Assembly: GCF_002878395.1 (NCBI RefSeq)
Contig: NC_061121.1
Location: 133,579,452 to 133,643,451, forward strand
Source: Capsicum annuum
Lineage: Eukaryota; Streptophyta; Magnoliopsida; Solanales; Solanaceae
Reading direction: 5' to 3'
Length of the DNA stretch: 64,000 nt
The position numbers and the translations under genes were made by a program. The notes under the pieces are model-generated. The model was not told the DNA's origin. It was given only the letters and a program-made list of their open reading frames with translations, and did not search any database. Below, in pieces: positions 46,950 through 58,869 of this stretch (the stretch's first letter is position 1; every line of letters starts with the position of its first letter).

Positions 46950-47896
46950 GATTCATATTTTGAATGCCAAAAACACTTTCACTGTAATGACAAGATAAAT
47001 TAATTTCCTAATGCATAAAACAACAAGAACGTTTATCAAATTAATTGATTATAAAAAATTATTTATGTAATTGACTTAACTTTAACCATTTTTTTTTTTT
47101 AAAAAAGATAGCAATTACCTAAAACTTAGCCATATTGTCCCAAGTCCAATATCCCACAGATCAATGTACTCCTTCATTTTTAGTGCATTCCAACATCACA
47201 AGCCTCTCATAAAAAGCCTAAAAGGAGAAATATGAATATGTTTCAAGAAGTCAATCAACTATACTCCAATCGCAAGCTACCTACGATAAGATGCCACTCC
47301 ATTGCTAACATTCACAAAAACTAATTATCAAGCTACACTTGAACTTGCACCTACGATACACTAGAAAATAATAGATGAAATAAAGAAAAATGATATTCTA
47401 TTTCTTTTCTATGTTTTGACCTTTATTGTTTCTTCACTTCTAAATTTTGCACAACGGGTTGTCCTTTTTCAGTAGAATCAGTATTGAACAATCAATTTAT
47501 GTTATTGAACAGAATCTACATTATAAGAGTCCTCTAGTTCTTCAATCAAACCCTATTTACAAGAAAGTTTTGATGCTAAGGGACTTGCAGAAGTTTTTGT
47601 TAGTGTTTCAAGTGTTCTATCCTATATGATTTCTTCATTTAGATGCTTTAACCAGGTGTGATCCTTGTATTTTAGAATATAGAGAACATCACAGTAAAGA
47701 GGTATATTATACTTAAGATATGATGAAAGGTTAAATGCACTGCATAGTTGGGTGTGAAGACACATTTCATGAAAGGGATAGTAAGAGGCAAAAGAAATCA
47801 AATTGTAATTTGTCAGAAATAAGCTTAGAAAGTCATTGTCAGACTCTACAAAGATGTTCTAGTTCTAAAATTATTGTTGAGAATGTATCATGATTG

Positions 47897-48720
47897 AAAC
47901 ATGCAGATCGTATATCTAAGCATGTATAAAAACATGCTTGAAACTTCTTTCTTATAAACATAATATACATGCATAAAATATATTTGGAAACTTTTTTTAT
48001 AGCATTTTCTCCTATAGTTCATTTTGGTGATCTAGTTTGATAGTGGTATATTTACAAAACATGTCCTAGTTCTGAAATGTATACTTCCAGAGATCTTGTA
48101 TTGCAAATGTATATTGTCAGAGCTACCCGTTTTGGCTTCAGTGATAAACTTGTGCCATTGCAAATTTATACTGTCAGATCTTTTATTGTGAGAGAGAAGT
48201 AGTGCAGCATGCAATAAAACAACATATCTTTTGGCTTTCTGATAACTTAAAAAATCATTATTCTTATTTCATGTGACGAGCAACAAAATTTATTTTTTCC
48301 TATATTGCATACATAACTCTTAGTTTTTCAGGAAATGAATTTTATGTCTAGCTCTAGCATACAAACTTTTCAGTCATTTCCATTTATTATTCATGTTTTC
48401 CTAGTCAGTTAGAGAACTTAAGTTACAAATTTAATATTCTATTTTTATTTGAACCTATAAGCATCATGTTCATGAATCATGATTAATCAAATGAATAAAA
48501 TATTTGACTAGAAACAACAATTTTAGAACTAGGATATCTTTAGATAGTTACCCTTTTTATTCCAAAACATGCAGATTATATATTCAAACATGTACAAAAA
48601 TATGCTTGAAACTTCTTTTTAATAAACATAATATACATGCACAAAATATGTATGGAAACTTCCTATAACATTTTCTCTTGTAGTTCATTTTGGTGAACCA
48701 GTGTGATGGTGGTATATTAC
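47897..48720. repeat. Two copies of a ~155-bp segment, third partial copy at 56,693-56,765
   Basis: 47,897-48,052 and 48,563-48,720 share ACATGCAGAT, AAACATGCTTGAAACTTCTT, AATATACATGCA and TAGTTCATTTTGGTGA in the same order, ~667 bp apart. A weaker third match (GGAAACTTCTTTCTTATAAA) lies at 56,693-56,765 on the far side of E5. Once E5 is removed the three would be ~670 and ~510 bp apart. Confidence 0.65.
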
Positions 48721-48744
48721 TTTTTCCATGATTAACATTTGCAG

Positions 48745-48836
48745 ATTCAGGAAGTTCTTCTATGAGTGATTCTGATGAGGAGGATGGTTTACATACACCT
48801 TTTGTTGAAGTAGCTAAAGAAGCTCCTACAACTTAA
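48745..48836 (+). other. Exon-like block with acceptor site, unknown protein
   Basis: TTAACATTTGCAG precedes an open stretch reading SGSSSMSDSDEEDG, then LHTPFVEVAKEAPTT and a TAA stop. The acceptor-like site, acidic Ser/Asp cluster and clean stop look like a terminal exon. It is on the strand opposite to the CACTA genes around it. It could be a captured host gene fragment or chance. Confidence 0.25.
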
Positions 48837-48945
48837 GCCATTAATGTGTTTGAGAGGTAGATATTGGTGTCTCAGGAATTTAGATCAATTGAATAATGTT
48901 ATGGTGCTTTTATAACTATTTTCTCTTGTTGGTTTTTGTGAATCT

Positions 48946-49600
48946 TAATACAATCTGGATTAGCTCCAACCCATTCACTAAAAGTTAAGTCCGGGAGCTT
49001 AAAGGATCCAAGGATTGTTCATGAATCGGAAGGTACTTGAAGAAGCCTCCTTACCATCAAGAGCGTGTCATTTCTTGATGATCGCACTCACATTGATCCA
49101 AGGATCATTGGAGGAGGCAAGAAAATAAAAAACGAGGCTAGAAATCCCCTTGGAAAGGATTTATGCCTAAGGCGCTTTGGATCCACTTTAGCATTTCAAG
49201 GGCGGATTAAAACAGCCTCTAGTGGGATTTTTCTAACAATTGGGTCACTTTTGGACCCTAAAATTGTAATAAAAATCCTAAACTATAAATACCTTTGAGG
49301 CTATCTCATTCTCTTAGTTTTGCTTGATTATTGATGAATTGATGAATGATACTCTATTGAGTGAGAGTATTGGACAAATTTTATTGATATTTGATTTAGA
49401 AACATTGGTTTATAGGGATTTCATCTTCCTCTTTGTCACCACAGGAATTAGATGTTCTATTATATTGTAATTAAGGGTATTAGGGTTTGACAAACTCTTT
49501 TGTTCTTAGTTACTTTTTTTCTTATGTCTAATTATCTATCTTATCGATTATCTTTACTTTTTTGTATCATCGTTAGTTTTCGTATTATAATTTTGTATCA
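48946..49600 (+). repeat. E5 5' LTR (655 bp)
   Basis: Colinear with 55,879-56,530. TATA box at ~49,283-49,290 (CTATAAATAC), followed by a purine/pyrimidine-balanced leader. Unlike the other LTR families here it has no strong GC-rich inverted array, only GGATCC-containing words (48,984-49,190). Confidence 0.87.
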
Positions 49601-49602
49601 TT

Positions 49603-49620
49603 TGGTATCAGAGGCTAAGC
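49603..49620 (+). promoter_or_regulatory. Primer-binding site of E5 (initiator tRNA-Met)
   Basis: TGGTATCAGAGGCTAAGC, two bases after the LTR; 11-12 bases match the initiator-Met PBS. Confidence 0.85.
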
Positions 49621-50912
49621 TTGATTTCATTCCCACGAAGTTAATCTTGGGTTTGTTATCTTGAAAATCATCAAAAAAGTGGTGTCAAAAATAAAAAAAT
49701 TCAAAAAAATCACTATTCACAATTTTGTTCTTAGGTCAATTTTTGAGTTTTTGATTTGTGTGTTTTCTTGTGTTAGATTTGACTTCCCTAACACTATTAG
49801 AGTCCATATATCCAATTCGAGCTAAATCAGAGTAAGATTGATACTTACACTTTCATTGGAAGCTTGGGTTTGAAGAACTTTAAAGTGGATTGATGATTTT
49901 GATGTTAGCTGCAAGATTTGAATTTTTTGGTGAAGAATTTGAGAAAAATAATTTTTGGAATGAGTTTAGAATGTTGAAAAGTGTTTAGGTTTAAAATTTC
50001 AACTCATTCCAAACTAAGGAGAAAAAGTTGAAAAAGTTGATGTTCTTGTTGTTCTTGAAGAGATTGTTGTTTTGATCTTGAAAGTTCATCCAAAGTGAGT
50101 GTTTGGTCCAAAAAGGAGAAGGTAAAGGTGTGAAAATTGTGTAGTACAAGAACCTTTGAAGATCCAAAGAAAATTCCTAGAGAAGAGGACAAAAAGGGAC
50201 TATACAATGTACAATTCAGCCCCTAGTGAGCAGTTTCAGGTGATCTGCTGTTGACCTGCATTTAGGATGTGTTGGGGCTGCTTCAGTAGCTCAAAGGCAG
50301 GCCAAACCAGTAACTAGGCTCCCTCCTATGCTGGACATATGACCAACCTGCTCTGGACCTGTGTTCTAACTGTTGCAGCAGGCCAAGACAACAACTCCTA
50401 CATTGAACCTGCTCATGATCTGCGCTTAATGTGTGTAACACACCTCAAATGCAGACCAGCCATTCCTAAGGCCAATGCAAGTTTCCAAATGAATTTTAAC
50501 ACTTCTAAAATTCAATTTTCTCAGGTTTGATTCTTTAGTTTCATTCCTTGATTCTTAAATTCAACTCTTGATTCTTAAAACTATCAACAACTAGTAATTC
50601 ACCTATTAAGTTAGATGATTAGTCTTGAGTTTGAATTCATTCATCGTCCCAATTCTTTCAATCTTTTCTCTTTTTAATATCATTTTTAATTCTTTATCCA
50701 AATCCTTACATCTTTATTTGAGTCCATCAAACAAGAATCCAATCCAATCAAGAGTAGAACTTGACACCTTGATTACCACACAAAGTATTAACCATCTTTC
50801 AACATTTGTCATCCAAGTGTAAGGAAAACAAAGGTGTGAAGAGTTTGTGAGGTTAATTTCTTTAACACTAATGTGTTTTTTGTTTTTGTGAGTGTCTTTC
50901 TTCATAGGTACA
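49621..50912 (+). mobile_element. E5 untranslated leader (~1.3 kb)
   Basis: No coding expected or seen. ORFs at 50,339-50,530 and 50,625-50,822 have no family. A pyrimidine-rich tract precedes the gag start. Confidence 0.6.
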
Positions 50913-52490
50913 ATGGATACAGAAGGTGAAACTTTGCAAACCATGGATAACCACTCAACAAATGCTATCTTAGCGGCCATTAAACTCTCAATCATAAAAT
51001 TGATTCTATGGATGCTAAGATAAATTCACTTGACCTTAATGTGGATTCTCTTGAAGGGAGTGTATCCCTCATTGGTGGAAAAGTGAATATCATGAAAGGT
51101 CGACAAAACACATTTCTATCCACACCTTAACACTGCCATGCTTCAACTAGTGGTCATGCTCTATATCCTTCGGTTCATATTTCCTTAGAAAACCCTCACC
51201 AAATGATCAATCCACCACTACAAGCACATGATTCCATTCCTCTAGCCACTACATATCTACAAAAGAAAAATCCCATTCAAATACTCCAACTCAATTCAAC
51301 CAAACACAATACGATGAATATCAAACCAGAACACCCTAACTTTCACTTAACCAAATTCTACCATTCCAAGCACCCCTTAACCCAAACCAGCCCATTCAAA
51401 TCAACAAAGAAGAAAGGAAAGAACAATAAGAAGAGTTTGGAGAATTTGATGAAGTTGGCATGTTGGTAGAGGAAATGATAGGTAGACCAATAGATCAATG
51501 AGGTTATTGAGGTCGAGGAGGAAGATTTGGTCCAGCACCTAATGGTAGAGGAAACTTGGGAAACCGACCTCAAGGTTATGATTAGTGGAACCAAAAAGGT
51601 AATAGAAATCGAGATATGGGTATCAATTTAATCAAGGTTAGTCTTCCAACTTTCAAAGGTGAAAGTGATCCCAAAGCTTATCTCTCATGGGAGTCTTTTT
51701 GTGAAAGGATATTCCAAGTTAATGATATCACCAAAGAGAAGAAAAGTTCCTATGCCATAGCTTATTTTGAAGGGTATACCAATACATGGTGGGATTATGT
51801 TAAAAGATTTAGAAATGTGTTGAATGAAGGACAACCTTCTCTATGGGATATGCTAAAGGTATTCATGAGACAAAGGTATATTCCGAAGAGGTATAGACAT
51901 AAACTACTTTCCAAATTGTACAACTTAAGGCAAGGTACCAAAAGTTTTGTGGCCTATTACGATAAATTCCAACAATTGCTCTTGAAGCTCAATCACCGAA
52001 AGAACGTGAAAAATGACATCATACGCTTCAAGGTTGGGTTGAACAAAGATATCTTCATATGTATGACTATCAACAAGTTTGAAACCATAGAATGAATCTA
52101 CCAAGCAGCCTTGATGATTTAGAAGGATACTAAAACCAAAAGGGTACGGATATACCAACACTTGGACTAAGAGTAAAGATGTAGCGCAATCATCATCGAG
52201 ATGGAACAAGAATAAGGACTACAAGTCCAATGACACGAAGCTCGTAGAAAAGACCTCCAAAGTACCCACTAAGAAATGAAGGTAACAAATATACTACTCC
52301 CAATCCTAAAGGTTTTCAATGTTTTAAATGTCAAGGATGGGGACATAAGGAAAGTGAATATCCCAATCGGATAAATATGATTCTTAGGGAAGGAAAATTG
52401 TATTACCTCAGAGAGAAGGTGGGATTGAAAGATGAGAATAGTGAAAAAGCCCAAGATGGAGAGGGGTCCCAACAATATGAGCAAGTAGAG
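50913..52490 (+). pseudogene. E5 gag (broken)
   Basis: Starts MDTEGETLQTMDNHST (50,913), shifts frame near 50,990. The core is clean at 51,616-52,095: SLPTFKGESDPKAYLSWE, FCERIFQVNDITKEKK, AYFEGYTNTWWDYV, LWDMLKVFMRQRYIPKRYR, LYNLRQGTKSFVAYYDKF and FKVGLNKDI. The zinc knuckle at ~52,320-52,365 reads CFKCQGWGHKESEYPNR: the last Cys of CCHC is Tyr (TGT to TAT), so it would not bind zinc normally. Then LREGKLYYLRE. Gag packages the element RNA. Confidence 0.8.
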
Positions 52491-53110
52491 GAGGATAATG
52501 AAGATGCTTGGACTCAATATGGAGATCATGAGGTTCTAAAGCTTATTGTGAGTTGTTCAATGCTTAGTAAGGTGATAGATGACCTGAGTCGAATGGAGAA
52601 TATATTCTATACTAAATGTCAGATAAATGGAAACGTGTGCTCTTTGATCATTAATATTGAAAGTTGTGCTAATGTGGCCAGTGCTACTATGGTAGATTTC
52701 TTGAAGTTTTCCACAACCAAACATGCCACACCATATAAGCTTCAATGGTTAAATAATTGTGGTGAGTTGAAAGTGACTAGGTAAGTGGTGATATAGTTCA
52801 AAGTCAGGAATTATCATAATAAGGTAAATTGTGATGTGATACGCATGCAAGATTGCCATTTATTACTTAGGAGACCATGGCAATATGATTTCTTAACCAA
52901 GAATGATGGGAGGACCAATTGGTACTCTTTTGAATTGAATGGTCAAAAATTCACTCTTCATCCACTTTCACCATCTCAATTGAATGAGGGTTACCAAAAA
53001 TTGAGAGAATTGAAAGAGAAGGGTAAGAAACAAGGTAAAAAGGAGGACCAAATTAAGAAGTAGGATGAAGAAGAGGAGAAGAGGAGGTTTAAAGAAAAGA
53101 GTCCCTTGTG
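52491..53110 (+). pseudogene. E5 protease (catalytic Asp lost)
   Basis: Begins in an acidic linker (QVEEDNEDAW). The expected active site is C..IID.GSC; here it is CSLIINIESCANVAS (~52,638-52,680), so the catalytic Asp is Asn and the Gly is lost. This is followed by PYKLQWLNNCGELKVTR, stop, and then CDVIRMQDCHLLLRRPWQYD (52,820-52,890), NWYSFELNGQKFTLHPLSP and a Lys-rich linker to RT. Even with the stop ignored, the enzyme would be inactive. Confidence 0.75.
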
Positions 53111-53139
53111 ATGTTGTTTAGGAACAAAGATCATTTCAA

Positions 53140-55936
53140 AAAGCGTGATGTTAAAACACCCATGCTCTTCCTATCCTATCCTTTTCATACTAACCACTCT
53201 ATTTCTCCTATCCCATTCTATTTCACTTGTTTTGAAGGACTATGAAGATGTGTTCCCAAAGAAACTTCCCCAAGTATTACCCCCACTTCGGGGAATTGAG
53301 CATCAAATTGATTGTATGCTGGGTTCTAAATTACCCAATAAATTGACCTTTCAAAGTAATCCAAAGGTCACAAAAGAGCTCCATAGGCAAGTTTAGGAAC
53401 TCCTCAACAAGGGATACATTAAAAAGAGCATGAGTCCATGTGCCGTTTTAGTGTTGCTAGTGCCAAAGAAAGATGGAACATGGCACTTGTGCGTTGATTA
53501 CTAAGCCATCAATAAAATAACAGTAAAGTATCGCCACCCAATTCCCAATTTAGATGATATGCTTGATGAGTTGAATGGTACTTATGTGTTTTCTTAGATA
53601 GATCTTAGGTGCGGGTACCACCAAATCCGGATGTAATCGGGTGATGAGTGGAAGACCGCATTCAAGACAAAGATTGGTCTATATGAATGGTTGGTCATGC
53701 CTTTTTGCCTCACTAACTCTCTTAGCACCTTTATATAGTTGATGAACTATGTGATGAAACCATTCACAGGGAAGTTTTTTGTGGTATAGTTTGATGATGT
53801 TCTTTTTTTTTATAGCAAATCCCTTGAAAAATATGTCTTACATTTGCAAAATGTGTTTGGAGTTCTTAGAAAAGACAAGTTGCATGCTAATCTTGAAAAA
53901 TATCTTTTAGTGTGAATTAGGTTATTTTCTTGGGATTTGTTGTAAGCTCAAGAGGAGTACAGGTGGATGAATCTAAGATAGATGCCATCAAGAATTGGCA
54001 AACTCTGAAATCCATTAGTGAAGTAAAAATATTCCATGGGTTGGCTAGTTTTTATAGGTGATTTGTCAAAGGATTTAGTACCTTTGCCTCTCCCTTGACT
54101 GAGGTGATCCATAAGGATAAACCTTTTAAATGGGATAATGCGTAAGCTAATGCATTTGAAGATTTGAAGGCTATACTTATCTCCACCCCCTTATTGCAAT
54201 TACCTAATTTTGACAAGATGTTTGAGATTGAATGTGATGCAAGTAAAGTAGGAACAGGTGTTTTCATAATGCAAGATCATAAACCTATTGCCTATTTTAG
54301 TGAAAAGCTTAACGGGGCAACTCTAAATTATTCCACTTATGATCTAGAGTTATACGCCTTGAATAGAACCTAGGGTAATTGACAACATTATTTATGATTG
54401 GAGGAGTTTCTGATTTGAACCGATCATGAGTCCTTGAAACATCTTTGGGCCCAATATAAACTAAATAAAAGATATACCAAATAAATTGCTTTCCTAGAGA
54501 CTTTCCCTTAAGTAATTTAATACAAAAAAGGGAAAGAAAATTGTGGTAGCCGATGCATTGTCTAGGAAGTATGTTATTATCTTTATATTGTCATCTAAAT
54601 TGATGGGATTTGTGAGTCTAAAGGCAATGTACCCCAATGAACCCAAATTTGCTCAAATCTATTAAGATTGTGACACATGGGGTAGGGAAAGGTGGGAGAG
54701 GGATAGTGCTTCTATGCCCTACTCCAAGTTTGATGGTTTTTTGTTCAAATAAAAAAGGTTGTGTGTACCCTCTAGATCATGGAGAGAATTGTTTGTAAGA
54801 GAGGCACATGATGGGGGTATGATGGGTCACTTTGGAATTGACAAGACCCTTGGAATCCTCGAGGAACAATTCTATTGACCCAAGATGCGTCAAGTTATTA
54901 CTAGAATTTGTGGCCAATGCATGGATTGTAGTAGTGTGAAATACTACCCTCTTCTTCAAGGATTATACACCCCACTACCCACTCCTTAACGCCCATGTCT
55001 TGACATCTCTATGGATTTTATTTTGGGATTGCCTAGGACAAGGAGGGGCGGAAATTGCATATTTGTTATGGTTGATAGGCTTTTTAAAATGGCCCATTTC
55101 ATTCCATGTCATAAAATTTATGATGCTTCTAATATGGCTTCTTTGTTTATTGATCATTCTATCAAAATACATGGAATTCCTCAAACCCTTGTTAGTGATA
55201 GGGACTCTAAGTTCCTTAGTCACTTTTGGAGGTCATTGTAGGGTAGGCTTGGCACCAAATTGCTTTTCTTAATATCTTACCACCCATAAATAGATGGTAA
55301 AAAATAGAACCTTGGGTTCCATGTTGCTCACTTTATTTAAAGGAAGAATGGCCTCTTGGGAGGACCACCTACCTCTAGTTAAATTTTCTTATAATTGTGT
55401 TATCCATTTGACTATTGGTATGACTCCATTTGAATGTGTTTATGGTTTTAACCTCTTACCCATTTAGATCTAATTCCTTTTCCTATTGATGTTGTGATAA
55501 GCTTAGATAGAGACAAGAGGGCAAAAAACATGAAGAAGTTGCATGAGAAGGTGAGAATTCACTTTGAAAAGAAGAATCAAGAGGTGGCCAAAGAGTAAAC
55601 AAGGAAAGAAAGTGGCTTATGCTTGAATCGGGTGATTGGGTTTGGGTTCACTTCCATAAGGATAGGTTTCCAACCCAAAGAAAAGATAGGTTAATGCCAT
55701 GAGGTGATGGTCTATTTCAAGTGCTTAAAAGGATAAATGACAATGCCTATAAAATTGACCTTCCTTCGGAATATCAAGTGCACAATACCTTTAATGTGTA
55801 CGATCTTTCACTCTTTGACATGATAGAAGATGATCACCCTTTGAATTTGAGGTCAAATTCTTCTCAAGATGGAGAGGATGATACAATTCGGATTAGCTCC
55901 AAGACATTTACTAGAAGTCAAGCCCGGGATCTTTAA
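53140..55936 (+). pseudogene. E5 pol: RT, RNase H, integrase and C-terminus reaching into the 3' LTR
   Basis: RT: DVFPKKLPQVLPPLRGIEHQ (~53,245), [14 protein letters not shown], stop, [52 protein letters not shown]; the active-site region is FFVV, stop, FDDVLF (~53,778-53,808; Tyr codon to TAG). RNase [20 protein letters not shown] (~54,223). Integrase: REAHDGGMMGHFG (~54,800), CGQCMDCS (zinc finger), [16 protein letters not shown] (~55,005, first Asp), [19 protein letters not shown] (~55,170, second Asp); the Glu region near 55,290 is eroded. C-terminus 55,721-55,936: LKRINDNAYKIDLPSEYQV, FNVYDLSLFD, LNLRSNSSQDGEDD, ending FTRSQARDL. The last ~58 bases lie inside the 3' LTR. Numerous stops and frameshifts. 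Confidence 0.82.
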
Positions 55937-56530
55937 AGGATCCAAGGATTGTTCATGAAGTAGTAGGTACTTGAAGAAGCCTCCTTACCATCAATAAGGT
56001 GTCTTTTCTTGATGATCGCACTCATATTGGTCCAAGGATCATTGGAGGAGGCAAGGGAAGGAAAAATAGGGCTAGAAAGCCCCTTGGAAAGGACTTGCAC
56101 CTAAGGTGCTTTGGATCCAGTTTTGATCCACTATAGGATTTCAAGAGTGGATCAAACAGCCCCTAGTGGGACTTTTGTTGTAATTGGATCACTTTTGGGC
56201 CCTACAGTTGTAATAAAAATCCTAAACTATAAATACCTTTGAGGCTAGCTCATTCTCTTAGTTTTGCTTGATTATTGATGAATTGATGAATGTTAGTCCA
56301 TTGAGTGATAGTATTGGACAACTTTTGTTGAAATTTGGTTTAGAGGACGGTCATCTCCCTCTTGGTCACCATAGGAATTAGGTGTTTGATTAGATTGTAA
56401 TTGAGGGCATTAGGGTTTGACATACTCTTTTGTTCTTAGTTACTTCTTTTCTTGTGTCTAATTATCTATCATATCAATTATCTTTTCTTTTTTGTATCGT
56501 CGTTAGTTTTCGTATTTTGATTTCGTATCA
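55879..56530 (+). repeat. E5 3' LTR (652 bp)
   Basis: Begins TGATACAATTCGG within the pol frame and ends CGTATCA. TATA at ~56,226-56,233. Followed by target copy AATAT. Confidence 0.87.
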
Positions 56531-57299
56531 AATATTTTTTAGCAGCTCAGATGATAATCATGGATTTTTAAAGTCTTATTAGTTCAAGATTAGGAAATTG
56601 AGAGATTTTAGTTAACTACAGAGTAGTGATATAGGTAGGTGAGATGTTAAAAATAAGGATTGACAACAATTATTTGGGTTTATCTTTTACTTGTACATAG
56701 GTACATAATATTTTTGGAAACTTCTTTCTTATAAAAACAATATACAGGCACACACATAAAATAACAAAACAGCACCAACATTATCTATTTTCTAGTCCAA
56801 AATAAGTTTTCCTCCTTTGCTTTGAATTCCCTCTGTTATATTATTCTTGTTTCAACTTTAATGCTATAGTACTTAGACATTTCATCCAACATATAGTACA
56901 CCAATAGTACACATCATGGAACTCAAAATTCATAAAATGCAAAACTAGGAGAGCACATAAACATCACTCCACGTTTATGAAAATAACCACAACATAGTGC
57001 ACACTGTAGCTGAACTATGGCACAACACAGCGTATAGTAACGCTGAACTATTAAGAAGAAAGTACTAAACAATGGCCAAACAAGTGTGGAAAAGAATATA
57101 AATGAATTCTAAGAAAATCTATTTCTTGAGATTGCCTGGCATCTTGCCCCAACTCATGTTAGCACCCCTATAAATCCTTACAATAACTTTTAAATTAAAA
57201 TTATATTTGAAAATTTAAACATTTATAGGTTAAAGCTAGGAAAATTATGAGATACTCATAAACTAACTATATTTTGTAAAAATAAATAAATCATATCCA
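56531..57299. other. Stretch right of E5, no confident gene
   Basis: Contains the partial third copy of the 155-bp segment (56,693-56,765) and otherwise AT-rich sequence with no ORF. Probably an intron of CACTA 1. Confidence 0.4.
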
Positions 57300-57853
57300 T
57301 AGTCGTCAGGCTCTATGATGAGTCTATTATTCATGTCCCTTATTCCAGTTTATGGATGGACCTGACCATGTGTAATAGACTGGCTTGTGGTAGAAATGTC
57401 GGGCTTAGAGTTGTTTCCTTGAAGGAGAAGACTTGATATCACAATTCATGGGGTATATAATGATGAAGGTGATGCATCAACAAAAGTGTGACTAACAATA
57501 GGAGAGTCACTAAATGTATGCTGTTGCATCTCGGAAGGTAATTAACTGTATGTATGTGAGGTAGCATGACTTGATGTGGTCCTCATAATAGGTGTATGTA
57601 AAGACTGCTGGGTATATGCTAGTGGTGGATCCATAAATGATGATGAGGATGAATTTATGCTGTCAGTTGACTATAAGACTGATCAATTAGTCTAGAATCC
57701 TAATGTATTAGTGCACCCTGTGATGGATGAGATGGTGTGGAGTCTGATCAATTATGTATATCCATCGATCATTTTTTTTATCATACTACAAGCCTTATTT
57801 AATTTCTTCTTGGGAACATTAGCAGTACCCTTATCCTATTCACCGCCTGTCAT
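57300..57853 (-). pseudogene. CACTA 1 second gene, N-terminal part (TNPA-like)
   Basis: From the ATG at 57,853: a basic stretch KGTANVPKKKLNKACSMIKK, then a low-complexity Ser/Thr/Pro region (NSSSSSFMDPPLAYTQQSLH; MRTTSSHATSHTYS; SDSPIVSHTFVDASPSSLY) and NNRLIIEPDDYGYD near 57,310, which resembles the ..R..IEP.G..F motif that opens the conserved domain of En/Spm second genes. Five or more stops. The conserved C-terminal part is at 34,890-35,380, now ~22 kb away because of E4 and E5. Confidence 0.45.
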
Positions 57854-58869
57854 TTACACAAATTTTCACGTAATATCTTTAAGTAAATCATAGTTTAGAG
57901 ACACTATCAACACTTCAACTTAAAGACAAGGCAAATGGAAAAAGATTCTATGGTATGGTTCTATGCCTAACAAATTGCTTAACCTCTACATATTTTTAAA
58001 CTTAAAACCCACATACTGCCAAAATAAAGAGCATGTTCAAATTTATTTTCTAGTAATCAAGAAATATTAAAAGAATACGATTTCCAACAGAAAGTGTCTT
58101 TAGTATCATAAACAGATGGCAATGAAATTCTAAATTAGTAAAGATATGTTCAAAGTTCATACGATTCAAAGGAAGCTGCACTGTCACAGCTCCATTATGA
58201 AAAAGTTTTCATGTGGTCCTTGGCATCCCACACAATCCAGTTGTTTTCATATATATACACATTTTTATTATATATAACTGTATGCAAGGAAAATCAAACC
58301 TGTGACATATATATGGTGTAAAACACATATAACATTAATGAATAGAAATTTACTTCAAAACAACTTCTGCAATTTCTTACTAAGAGAAAAATCAAACCTG
58401 AACAACTATCAATGCACAATAGACGTAAATACAATAGTATATTTTCAAAAACATACCAATCAAAGATTAAAGCAGGAAGTTCCGCTACAAGATATCCAAA
58501 CAAAACATTAAAATGAGAGTAATATTAATTCAAACCAATAACTCTCAGCTAAAGAACACGTTAATGGATCACCAAAAATAGAAGTAGAGTAAACAAAAAC
58601 TGCATTGATCAATTTAGAAAAATAAAAGAGAATAAACTAAATCTAACAACAAAATAAAAATTGCAGATGTGTTATTTCTAATTATTATTCCTTATTGTAG
58701 TCATGTGTTATTTCTAATTATTATTCCTTCTCGTCGTCATCCTCCTCATCTAACCCTCTTTTATCTCCTGGCCCTCTTTTCTCTTCTAATCATTCTTTCT
58801 CTTCGGTTATTTTATTATTTAATTCATCCACATCTTGATTTGCTGTTAATTCTACTTCTTCAATATAAA
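57854..58869. other. Intergenic part of CACTA 1 between second gene and TNPD
   Basis: AT-rich, no convincing coding. ORFs at 58,302-58,511 (+) and 58,503-58,294 (-) overlap antisense and have no family. May hold the second-gene promoter. Confidence 0.4.

Larger units (their letters stand above)
46160..48945. other. Stretch between E4 and E5, probable CACTA 1 intron or captured DNA
   Basis: No confident gene. Seen: an ORF at 46,692-46,949 (+, 85 aa, unknown); an exon-like block on the - strand at ~47,220-47,120 (AG before, GTAATT after, one internal stop); an ORF at 47,447-47,629 (+, unknown); a ~155 bp segment present twice (47,897-48,052 and 48,563-48,720); and an exon-like block at 48,745-48,836 (+). 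It lies between second-gene fragments of CACTA 1 on both sides, so it should be inside that element. Confidence 0.4.
48946..56530 (+). mobile_element. E5: complete but dead CRM-like Ty3/gypsy chromovirus, 7.6 kb
   Basis: LTRs 48,946-49,600 and 55,879-56,530; termini TGATAC (TAATAC in LTR1) and GTATCA are inverted. Target copies AATCT and AATAT (4 of 5). Met PBS at 49,603, gag from 50,913, protease, RT, RNase H, integrase, with the pol frame running into the 3' LTR. The protease region wording (PYKLQWLNNCGELKV, CHLLLRRPWQYD) and the pol-LTR overlap are features of the CRM clade. Gag and pol carry many stops. LTRs look roughly 88-90% identical by eye. Confidence 0.85.
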
